DNA of 5,524 bases, from positions 1 through 5,524 of the forward strand of contig JAURXC010000355.1 in the NCBI GenBank assembly GCA_030654645.1, given 5' to 3'. Shown here piece by piece: positions 1 to 5,524 of the stretch. The stretch comes from Deltaproteobacteria bacterium (GTDB taxonomy: Bacteria > Desulfobacterota > Desulfuromonadia > Geobacterales > Pseudopelobacteraceae). Below the pieces are notes generated by a model that saw only the letters and a list, made by a program, of their open reading frames with translations, did no database searches and was not told the DNA's origin. The translations under genes were made by a program, and so were the position numbers. Numbering within the stretch: position 1 is the first letter of the stretch; each line of letters opens with the position of its first letter.

Positions 1-3000
1 ACGGCCATTGACCGGTACGGCTTCGAAAGTGCCCCATCTTCGCCGGCAGTCGCGGCTGTCGGTGATGTCGAACCGCCCGGAGCGCCGCTGGCTCTTTCCG
101 CTACCGTACAGGGGAGCGATGTCGTCCTGTCCTGGAGCCCTCCGCTGCCGGCCGCGGACGACCTTTCCGAATATTACGTCTACCGGGAGACCCCCTCCGG
201 CTGGATATTGGTTGGTGTCGTTTCGCCATTGGTACCAAGCTATAATGACCGGAATCTTGCCAACAACAGCTATCGCTACCGGGTGACTGCAAGAGACTTT
301 AAAGGGAATGAAAGTGCCTTCTCCAATGAGGCGAGTGCGACGGTTCAGGTTGAATTGCCGGCATCTCCCTCGATGTTGTCAGTTTCCGCCCCGGCAAGCG
401 GCAGCATCCTGGATCTGTCATGGCAGCCCTCGGCTGGAAGCGGCCAGTATTCATACAATGTTTATCGTTCACTAAATGAAAGCGGGACCTTCATCAGGGT
501 GAACACGTCCACGGTTACCGGCACAAAATTCCATGACAATGGTCTCGATAATGGCATTTCATATTACTATCGCGTAAAGGCCCTGGACTCGATCGGCAAT
601 GAAGGCGAAGCCAGCAACACCGCATCGGGCGTCCCTCGGGACACGGTAACGGTTCAGCCGATGATTTTGAAGCCGACCGTGCCCGGCACTGCTTTCGTTA
701 CAAGGGAATACGGACTGACCATAGGCGGATTCGCGGAACCTGCCGCACTGGTCGATGTGCTCGGTGATGATGCATTGATCGGCTCCGCCACCGCTTCAAC
801 CGTGGAGCGGCAAACCGACGTGGCCATGGCCATGGATACCTATGCTGTCAGTCTGTCTCCCGACGGCAAACTCCTGGCATCAAACATTAACTCGCAAGAT
901 CTGACACTGCTGGACATGTCAAACAATATCACCACAAATGTGTCTTCAGGCCTGTCATATATCTGGGGAGATCTACAATGGTCGCCAAGCGGGCGTTATC
1001 TGCTGATAACAGGCTACGATCATGACCTGCAGCCGAGAATCACCCTGTATGACCGGGAATCGGGCTCGATGCGAATCGCTGCCACTGGAGACACCTTGAA
1101 CGAATTCAGCCCGTCATGGTCTTCCAGGTCAGATAACTATGTTTTTGCCGGCGCCAATCCGAACGGGCAGACAAGCATGTGGATAGCCAGTCCCGGTGAC
1201 GGTTCAGTCATTCGCATTGCCGATGTAAACTTCGCCGACTTGCCGCGACTTTCTCCCGACGGCACACGGGTCGCCTACTTTGACAACGGCGTCCTGTTTG
1301 TATTTGACAGGACAAGCAGCACCACCACACTCATTGACGACAACAACGATCAGTGGTCATCCTCATGGTCGCCGGATGGTTCAGGTATTGCTTTTGTTTC
1401 GTACCGGGACGGTGATGGGGACATCTACAGCTATAACGTGGCGGATGGATCCGTTGAACGCCGAACCACCAGCAAACAGGGCGGTTATCGGGTGGTTTGG
1501 TCACCGGACGGATTGCATCTGGGTTATGTGACGTATTCCGGCAACGATGAACTGTTCATGGTTGTGGATGCAAATGGCGGTGAGAGGAGCATCTTTAACG
1601 CTTCAGGCGAGATATATGGAATCCCTGAGTGGCGCACGAACGGCGAACTGATTATCTTCGATCAGCTTGGATTGCATACTGTTCAACCGCCCGGTTATTT
1701 CTCCGCCCAGATAGACAGGCTCATTCCGGGTGAAAACCATCTTGTCGCGGTTTCGACCGACACCTACGGAAACCGCAGCACCCCTTCGGATTCGATTACC
1801 GTGGTCCTGGATACGGGGATAATGCCGGACCTGGTTGTTGCCGAAAGCGACATCTCGTTCTTTCCACCGTTCCCCAAACCGGGTGAAGAGGTCCTTCTCA
1901 CCGCCAGGGTGCGCAATACCTCAAACAACCCTGCCGGCAACGTGGCGATTGATCTTTATCTGTGGGACGGGTCCGGAGACGTGGCGCTGATCAAGTCCGA
2001 ATCGATCCCCGGTATCCTTGCGAACGGTGATGGAGCTGTCTCAGCCCGCTTTATTGCCGGCTCTACCATTGGAACCAGTACCATCATTGCCGTGGTTGAT
2101 CCTGCAAACCAGATCCAGGAGATGGTGGAAACCAATAATCATGCCGCCAAAGATCTGATCGTCACCGATCAGGAGCTAGTATCGATCAGTTCTTCGACCA
2201 GCTCTTCCCAATTCGGAGCCAACCAGGAGGCCTCTTTCGAAGTAACCCTCATGAATAGCGGATTACCAACATCGGGAACACTGAAAGTGATGGTCGAGGA
2301 CAGTAACGGCAACCTGGTCCAGTTGATCACCAGTCAGCCCCAGGACCTGCCTTACGCGTTGAATCAAAAACTGGCTTTCACCTGGAACACCGGCGCAACC
2401 TATGCCGGCTTCTACCGGCTGCATGTTTTGGTGACGGACGAGATCGGGACAGTCACCCTGGCGGAAAGCGCAACACCGTTCAGCATTCTGCCGGATATCA
2501 AGGCCAGCGGCAGCATTACAACCGACAAACAGTCTTACGGCCCCGGCGAGACGGTTGTCGTTAATGTTTCCTTCAACAATAGCGGCGTAAATCATTTCAT
2601 ACCGCAACTGAAGGCACGGCTTCAAATCGTTGATTCAGGGAACACCCAGCTGTTCAACGAAGAAAAGTCCTTTGCCAGCCTTCTGCCGTCAATGGGGGGC
2701 AGCTTCTCCGCCGTCTGGAATACCGGCTCGCTACCGGCTGGCACCTATGCCGCGGTAATGGATCTTTCAGCAGAAGATCAACTACTGGATACCAAGACAA
2801 CAGTTTTCAATATCCTGCCGCAACCTCTGCTTAAAGGCGCTCTCACTACAGATACGGCCACAGTCCTGACCGGCCGCAGTTTCACTGCCGGCTATACCCT
2901 CTCCAACCATGGCAACAGCACAGCCACCGGAATTGTGCGCATCACCCTGCAAGACCCGGATGGGCAGACGATTGTGACCTCTACGGAACAACCCGTCGCC

Positions 3001-5271
3001 ATACAAGTGAATGGCTCCATGCCGGGAAGCGTTACCTTCGATACAACCGGACTCACGCCCAGGACATATCAGGTCGTTCTCACGTTTAAGAGCGATGCAA
3101 CCTGGCAAAACATCGCCATGGCCACCATTGCCGTCAAGGACGGCTTGCCGCCAACAATTTCCATTGTCTCTCCACTGGAAGCGGCGAGTTATTCCACCGA
3201 TGTTTCTCTTTCGGTGTTTGCTTCAGATGATTTCTCCGGTGTCGATAAAGTTGAATGCAGTATCGACAACGGTGCTTGGAAAGCCTTGCCGCTTGCTGAC
3301 GCTTCCAAGGGGAGATACACCTCTTTCTGGACTCCGGCCTTGGCCGACAACGGTAGCCACTCGGTATCCTTCAGGGGCGTTGACCGGGCCGGTAACAGCA
3401 GCATTCCCGTCTCCGTCAACTTCCATGTCCAGATCGACATCACTGCGCCGGTCTTGATTGTCTCCACTCTGGCAAATGAATCGTACACCAAAAGCGAGGT
3501 GCTGAACATCTCCGGCACGGTCACCGACAATGTTGCGGTCAAGGAACTCCTGATCAACGGCACCCCCGTGCATTTCAACCCGGATGGAACTTTCAGCCAT
3601 GCGCTGATTCTGGCCGATGGCAGTAACACCATTGAGGTGACAGCCACCGATATGGCATCCAATCCGGTCAGCGACACCCGTACTATTCATCTTGACCAAA
3701 AAGCGCCGCTGATCGATGTCACCTCGCCGGCAGACAACAGTAAGACCGGCAAGCCGGAAATATTTGTTAGGGGCAACGTCGATGAAACCTCCACTGTCGA
3801 GGTGCTTCTGAACGGTGTTACCCAGCCGAGCGAGCGCCAGGGCGATGCCTTTGAAGCCAACCTGACGCCGGTTTACGGTTCCAACACCATCGAGGTTGTT
3901 GCTGTTGATCTGGCCGCTAACAAGGGCACTGAGAAGCGCACCGTTACATTCGACGACCAGAAACCGTCCCTGGCCATTACCGAGCCGGGCCAGGACATCC
4001 GCACCAACCGTGATGTGCTGATTCTCAAGGGGACTGTAGCCGACACCCTCACACCGGTCAGCGTCAGTATCGAAATGGATGGCGTGATCTACACTCCGGC
4101 GTTGATGGATGGCGGTTTCGAGCAGCGTCACGTCATGACTGAGGAAAAGAGCCACGTCATCAAAGTCACTGCCACCGATGAAGTCGGCAACAGCATCAGC
4201 GTCCTGCGCAACGTGATCTACGACATCACCCCGCCGGCGCTGACCATAGACCCGGTAGAGAGCCCGACGATTGATGGCAGTCAGATCATAAATGGGACCA
4301 GGGAGCCGGATAGTGCGGTCGTTGTGACATCTTCCACGGCAGCCGTGGGAGATGTTACATATCCTACGGATACGACGTGGCAGGTATCCTTGACACTAAT
4401 GCCCGGCAGCAACATAGTAACCGCAAGTTCCACCGACGGTGCGAATAACGTCGCCACCATCTCGAAGGAGATCGTTTACACTGTCTCAACGTCGAACAAC
4501 ATCTTCTCCGCCGCTATTTTCGGTAACTCCGGTGTCACCATGACGGGCAACAGTTATACCGACAGTTATATCAACAGCCCGTCAAGCTGGATAAGAGGCA
4601 AATACAAAAACGGAGATGTCGCGTCAAACTCCCTGCAACCATGCGGCATAAAAATGAGCGGCGGAACCCAGGTCTTCGGTAAGCTATGGGTTGGTCAAGA
4701 TGGCAACCCGGCGATAGTCGGGTGTACCAACGGTGGCGCGACAGTCTCCGGCGGCAGCGGCGCCCTAGCTGTTGCCAAGGACATGACGCCGAAAGCCGAT
4801 CCAGCCGGAGGGATATCGATCGGAGCCATCAAGCTCTCCGGGCACGGCTCCAAAACTTTGGCAGCCGGTGATTATCGTGTTTCAACAATCAACATTAACG
4901 GGAACAGCACACTTTATCTTAGCGGTCCGCTGACGCTTCATGTTGACGGGAATTTTTCGCTTTCCGGCAATTCGAGTATCGTCATAACGTCAGGAGAAGT
5001 GACTATTTATCAAAACGGCCGGAAACTGCAGATAAGCTGCGGAAGTATCGTCAATACAAACAAGACTCCTGCAAGCCTGGTTATCTATGGGACTGCCGGA
5101 CTTCAGACCGTAGACATCTCGGGTAACACGGATCTTCATGCTCTGGTCTATGCCCCGACAGCTGTCATCAGGCTGTCAGGCGGACAGAATACTTTTGGTT
5201 CAATTATTGGAAGCAGTGTGGATATCTCGGGGGGATCGTCTGTTCACTACGATGAAGGGCTGAAGGAGTAA
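1..5271 (+). CDS. Giant multidomain secreted-type protein (FN3, beta-propeller, CARDB, Ig-like, C-terminal beta-helix), 5'-partial
   Basis: Frame 1 is open from the first base, so the start codon is upstream of the window; the TTG at 208 and the ATGs after it lie inside a well-formed FN3 domain and are not starts. 1756 residues are visible before TAA at 5269-5271. Domain order by residue: FN3 tail 1-13, FN3 24-117 and 118-214, Ig-like half 221-267, propeller 268-563, Ig-like half 564-606, CARDB 608-723, three repeats 725-1048, five Ig-like domains 1049-1496, beta-helix 1497-1756. Such modules normally mediate extracellular binding or act as spacers; I infer a surface or extracellular structural/adhesive role. 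There are no catalytic motifs, no C-terminal membrane helix and no sorting signal. Only four cysteines occur (1086, 1548, 1575, 1680), three of them in the last domain. Export signal, promoter and operon partners cannot be seen. The coding call is near certain; the function is not established. Confidence 0.95.
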   Translation, partial: TAIDRYGFESAPSSPAVAAVGDVEPPGAPLALSATVQGSDVVLSWSPPLPAADDLSEYYVYRETPSGWILVGVVSPLVPSYNDRNLANNSYRYRVTARDFKGNESAFSNEASATVQVELPASPSMLSVSAPASGSILDLSWQPSAGSGQYSYNVYRSLNESGTFIRVNTSTVTGTKFHDNGLDNGISYYYRVKALDSIGNEGEASNTASGVPRDTVTVQPMILKPTVPGTAFVTREYGLTIGGFAEPAALVDVLGDDALIGSATASTVERQTDVAMAMDTYAVSLSPDGKLLASNINSQDLTLLDMSNNITTNVSSGLSYIWGDLQWSPSGRYLLITGYDHDLQPRITLYDRESGSMRIAATGDTLNEFSPSWSSRSDNYVFAGANPNGQTSMWIASPGDGSVIRIADVNFADLPRLSPDGTRVAYFDNGVLFVFDRTSSTTTLIDDNNDQWSSSWSPDGSGIAFVSYRDGDGDIYSYNVADGSVERRTTSKQGGYRVVWSPDGLHLGYVTYSGNDELFMVVDANGGERSIFNASGEIYGIPEWRTNGELIIFDQLGLHTVQPPGYFSAQIDRLIPGENHLVAVSTDTYGNRSTPSDSITVVLDTGIMPDLVVAESDISFFPPFPKPGEEVLLTARVRNTSNNPAGNVAIDLYLWDGSGDVALIKSESIPGILANGDGAVSARFIAGSTIGTSTIIAVVDPANQIQEMVETNNHAAKDLIVTDQELVSISSSTSSSQFGANQEASFEVTLMNSGLPTSGTLKVMVEDSNGNLVQLITSQPQDLPYALNQKLAFTWNTGATYAGFYRLHVLVTDEIGTVTLAESATPFSILPDIKASGSITTDKQSYGPGETVVVNVSFNNSGVNHFIPQLKARLQIVDSGNTQLFNEEKSFASLLPSMGGSFSAVWNTGSLPAGTYAAVMDLSAEDQLLDTKTTVFNILPQPLLKGALTTDTATVLTGRSFTAGYTLSNHGNSTATGIVRITLQDPDGQTIVTSTEQPVAIQVNGSMPGSVTFDTTGLTPRTYQVVLTFKSDATWQNIAMATIAVKDGLPPTISIVSPLEAASYSTDVSLSVFASDDFSGVDKVECSIDNGAWKALPLADASKGRYTSFWTPALADNGSHSVSFRGVDRAGNSSIPVSVNFHVQIDITAPVLIVSTLANESYTKSEVLNISGTVTDNVAVKELLINGTPVHFNPDGTFSHALILADGSNTIEVTATDMASNPVSDTRTIHLDQKAPLIDVTSPADNSKTGKPEIFVRGNVDETSTVEVLLNGVTQPSERQGDAFEANLTPVYGSNTIEVVAVDLAANKGTEKRTVTFDDQKPSLAITEPGQDIRTNRDVLILKGTVADTLTPVSVSIEMDGVIYTPALMDGGFEQRHVMTEEKSHVIKVTATDEVGNSISVLRNVIYDITPPALTIDPVESPTIDGSQIINGTREPDSAVVVTSSTAAVGDVTYPTDTTWQVSLTLMPGSNIVTASSTDGANNVATISKEIVYTVSTSNNIFSAAIFGNSGVTMTGNSYTDSYINSPSSWIRGKYKNGDVASNSLQPCGIKMSGGTQVFGKLWVGQDGNPAIVGCTNGGATVSGGSGALAVAKDMTPKADPAGGISIGAIKLSGHGSKTLAAGDYRVSTININGNSTLYLSGPLTLHVDGNFSLSGNSSIVITSGEVTIYQNGRKLQISCGSIVNTNKTPASLVIYGTAGLQTVDISGNTDLHALVYAPTAVIRLSGGQNTFGSIIGSSVDISGGSSVHYDEGLKE
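70..642 (+). other. Two complete FN3 domains, preceded by the end of a third
   Basis: Residues 24-117 and 118-214 each show the FN3 pattern: an early proline, a core Trp in LSW (W45 in the first; the second has the same LSW about 20 residues in), a Y-x-V-Y-R strand, then a Y-x-Y-R-V strand leading into A-x-D-x-x-GN and a closing S-N-x-A. Residues 1-13 end in the same A-x-D-x-x-G style, so at least one more FN3 domain starts upstream of the window. FN3 modules in bacterial secreted proteins act as spacers or carbohydrate/surface-binding units; no ligand can be inferred. The domain calls are firm from pattern alone. Confidence 0.9.
661..1818 (+). other. Ig-like domain split by an inserted TolB/WD40-like beta-propeller
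   Basis: Residues 221-267 read as the front half of a bacterial Ig-like domain (a GxAEPxAxVDV strand followed by IGSATA). Residues 564-606 read as the back half (a PGENHLVAVSTDTYGN strand followed by an S-x-P-S-x-x-I-x-V closing strand and VLD). Between them, residues 268-563 form repeats of about 40-45 residues carrying SPDG-type turns at 286, 328 (SPSG), 418, 457 and 501, with degenerate copies at about 373 (WSSRSD) and 544 (WRTNG). This is the PD40/TolB propeller signature; blade five, with its D470-G-D-G-D474 loop, fits it best. I count six full repeats plus a short seventh, so the blade number (six or seven) is uncertain. TolB-type propellers usually bind proteins or glycans. The nesting is my reading of the two half-domains. 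Confidence 0.8.
1822..2169 (+). other. CARDB domain
   Basis: Residues 608-723 begin PDLVV, have a G-E-E-V-x-L-x-A-x-V-R-N strand pair and end with the family hallmark VDPxNxIxExxExNN (V699 to N713). CARDB (cell adhesion related domain found in bacteria) is an Ig-like fold of about 100 residues found in secreted and surface proteins of bacteria and archaea. It sits directly after the split Ig-like domain, with no linker to speak of. Confidence 0.88.
2173..3144 (+). repeat. Three tandem ~108-residue CARDB-like/Ig-like protein repeats
   Basis: Residues 725-832, 833-941 and 942-1048 share one plan: an opening S/T-rich strand, F-x-V/A-x-x-x-x-x-N-S/H-G, a D-x-x-G turn, then a W-N-T-G (795-798 and 906-909) or F-D-T-T-G (1013-1017) motif followed by G/T-x-Y and a long strand. 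The first two end in F-S/N-I-L-P. Spacing between the WNTG-type motifs is 111 and 107 residues. Divergence between copies is high, so this is old duplication seen at protein level, not a DNA repeat. They resemble the CARDB/NEW3 style of Ig-like fold, but I cannot assign a named family with confidence. The probable role is a stalk or spacer. Confidence 0.75.
3145..4488 (+). repeat. Five tandem bacterial Ig-like domains
   Basis: Domains lie at residues 1049-1146, 1147-1233, 1234-1320, 1321-1408 and 1409-1496, each about 87-98 long. Each opens with (A/P)P-x-(I/L)-x-(I/V)-x-(S/P) and most contain a G-x-V-x-D strand, a G-S-N-T-I-E-V-like strand and A-x-D-x-x-x-N. The first (PPTISIVSP start, FSGVDKVECSID) resembles Big_7-type domains; the second and third look like the glucodextranase-B-type Ig domain (VNG-like turn, DGTF, DGSNTIEV). 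The fourth and fifth are more degenerate: the fourth lacks the GSNTI strand and the fifth has GSNIVTASSTDGANN. They probably form a rigid extracellular stalk that presents the C-terminal domain. Confidence 0.85.
4489..5268 (+). other. C-terminal SG-rich right-handed beta-helix domain (DUF7305-like)
   Basis: Residues 1497-1756 carry a recurring hydrophobic-x-(S/T)-G-(N/G) turn, e.g. at 1514 (MTGN), 1552 (MSGG), 1582 (VSGG), 1612 (LSGH), 1640 (LSGP), 1654 (LSGN), 1706 (ISGN), 1725 (LSGG) and 1742 (ISGG). Alternating short strands between them are typical of stacked beta-helix or bactofilin-like coils. The end, ALVYAPTAVIRLSGG followed by FGSIIGSSVDISG and H1749-Y-D-E-G-L1754, matches from memory the C-terminal domain of PilX-like and other large deltaproteobacterial surface proteins (Pfam DUF7305, as I recall). 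Three of the protein's four cysteines are here (1548, 1575, 1680). The domain ends two residues before the stop with no hydrophobic tail. Family assignment is by recollection, not a search. Confidence 0.65.
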
Positions 5272-5282
5272 GAGAATAAGAA

Positions 5283-5318
5283 AAGGGGCTAGCTAAACCC
5301 GCTAACCCCTTGATTTTT
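5283..5318 (+). terminator. Rho-independent terminator, probably bidirectional
   Basis: Arms AAGGGGCTAGC (5283-5293) and GCTAACCCCTT (5301-5311) form an 11-position stem with one C-A mismatch (5289/5305) and a seven-base loop. On the + strand a run of five T follows at 5314-5318, so it can end the giant gene's transcript, whose stop codon finishes at 5271. On the - strand the same stem is followed by a T-rich stretch (TTTTCTTATT, 5284 down to 5275), and it lies eight bases past the CCA end of the tRNA fragment. It may therefore have been the original terminator of that tRNA gene. Confidence 0.85.
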
Positions 5319-5319
5319 A

Positions 5320-5364
5320 TGGTGGGCGCTACTGGGATTGAACCAGTGGCCCCTGCCGTGTGAA
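5320..5364 (-). pseudogene. 3' half of tRNA-Val (anticodon CAC), truncated at the anticodon loop
   Basis: Read on the - strand from 5364 down to 5320 the pieces are: anticodon loop TTCACAC (anticodon CAC), anticodon-stem 3' strand GGCAG, variable loop GGGCC, T stem ACTGG, T loop TTCAATC, T stem CCAGT (a perfect five-pair T arm), acceptor 3' strand AGCGCCC, discriminator A and encoded CCA. Every element from the loop onward has canonical length. The five bases before the loop are CTCCA instead of the CTGCC needed, and no D arm or GGGCGCT acceptor strand is found in the remaining 160 bases. The gene is therefore a non-functional 3' fragment, not a whole tRNA. Valine identity rests on the anticodon in the retained loop. 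An intact copy is expected elsewhere. Confidence 0.9.
5320..5364 (-). mobile_element. Putative attachment site (att) of a tRNA-Val-integrated element
   Basis: A duplicated tRNA 3' half that breaks exactly at the edge of the anticodon loop is the usual mark left by tyrosine-recombinase elements that cross over in that loop and rebuild the tRNA at their other end. In the standard geometry the element lies on the 5' side of the fragment, that is, to the right from about 5365 and out of the window. The original chromosomal flank is on the left, with the terminator and giant gene. No integrase is visible, so this is inferred from the fragment alone. Confidence 0.75.
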
Positions 5365-5524
5365 TGGAGTAAAATAGCTTTTCAATATATCCACTGTTTT
5401 TCCCTGCCTTGATTCCATGCCGCTTTGCGCTGTAAATACTTCTTTTAGCCTTGCTCTGTTTGCTCTTCTTTTATTTCCTTACATTACATTTACATGACAC
5501 TTATGGCTAATTGCCGGTTGGCGG
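5365..5524. other. AT-rich non-coding tail, inferred inner end of the integrated element
   Basis: By hand count 63 of 160 bases are G or C (about 39%), against the mid-50s % in sampled coding lines. Three overlapping or adjacent TTACAT copies lie at 5479-5484, 5484-5489 and 5490-5495, and a TGTAAAT/ATTTACA inverted pair at 5431-5437 and 5488-5494. The + strand is strongly pyrimidine-rich from about 5438 to 5480. Only very short open frames exist (26-49 codons) and none has a convincing start with a ribosome binding site. I see no gene in it. Confidence 0.5.

Noticed and set aside
208..210. TTG as the start codon of the giant gene
   Set aside because: It sits inside an FN3 domain whose earlier strands (LSW, YYVYR) are encoded in the same frame upstream, and no stop codon occurs back to base 1.
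1408..1422. D-G-D-G-D as a calcium-binding motif
   Set aside because: It matches the normal blade-turn consensus of TolB/PD40 repeats, so a metal site need not be invoked; structural modelling would be needed to claim one.
3223..4155. Long open frame on the - strand (310 codons)
   Set aside because: It lies antisense to clear Ig-like domains, and its translation has no domain-like pattern. It is a shadow of the + strand gene, as are the other overlapping frames (8-286, 1280-1531, 2263-2625, 2782-3108, 3011-3457, 3189-3677, 4686-4871).
5329..5475. Basic open frame on the - strand of about 49 codons running into the tRNA fragment
   Set aside because: It has no start until an internal ATG (28 codons to the stop), no clear ribosome binding site, and it reads through the tRNA sequence. 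Probably chance.
5417..5497. 26-residue hydrophobic peptide on the + strand, a possible small membrane protein
   Set aside because: It has an ATG and a membrane-like run, but no ribosome binding site before the ATG, and its hydrophobicity follows from the local T-rich bias.
5320..5524. Intron-split tRNA, with a group I intron in the anticodon loop
   Set aside because: Bacterial tRNA introns do occur in the anticodon loop, but no 5' exon (GGGCGCT or D arm) lies in the 160 bases to the right and I see no group I core. An intron longer than the window cannot be fully excluded.
1..5524. CRISPR array, insertion sequence or rRNA
   Set aside because: No regularly spaced identical repeats, no transposase-like frame with terminal inverted repeats and no rRNA-like segment were seen on either strand.

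Overview
The window holds the 3' part of one giant secreted-type gene (positions 1-5271, + strand, 1756 codons before the stop, open at the left edge). It is followed by about 250 bases of non-coding DNA with a transcription terminator, a half tRNA gene on the - strand and an AT-rich tail. My impression from domain style and base composition (mid-50s % G+C in sampled coding lines) is a Gram-negative bacterium of the Geobacter/Desulfuromonas kind. Huge FN3/CARDB/Ig multidomain proteins and a similar C-terminal SG-rich beta-helix domain are common there. This is an inference from memory, not a search result.

The protein is an all-beta mosaic. From the left edge it has the tail of one fibronectin type III (FN3) domain, two whole FN3 domains (about 70-642), and an Ig-like domain whose two halves (661-801 and 1690-1818) are separated by a TolB/WD40-like beta-propeller of six to seven blades (802-1689). 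A CARDB domain follows (1822-2169), then three related repeats of about 108 residues (2173-3144), then five bacterial Ig-like domains (3145-4488). It ends in a serine-glycine-rich domain that reads as a right-handed beta-helix (4489-5268). No enzyme active site, LPXTG signal, PEP-CTERM or C-terminal membrane segment is visible. The likely role is an extracellular or cell-surface structural or binding protein. The N-terminus, and therefore the export signal and promoter, lies outside the window.

Nine bases after the stop codon's last base lies a hairpin with T-rich runs on both sides (5283-5318), which could end transcription from either direction. Next to it, on the - strand, is exactly the 3' half of a tRNA-Val with anticodon CAC (5320-5364), from the first base of the anticodon loop to the CCA. 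The 5' half is absent and the sequence turns AT-rich (about 39% G+C) at the anticodon-loop boundary. This is the classic scar of a mobile element that integrated into a tRNA gene. By the usual geometry the giant gene and terminator are the original chromosomal flank, and the element starts at about 5365 and runs out of the window to the right. An intact tRNA-Val and an integrase gene are predicted at its far end. The strongest leads are this unreported island edge and the propeller nested inside an Ig-like domain.
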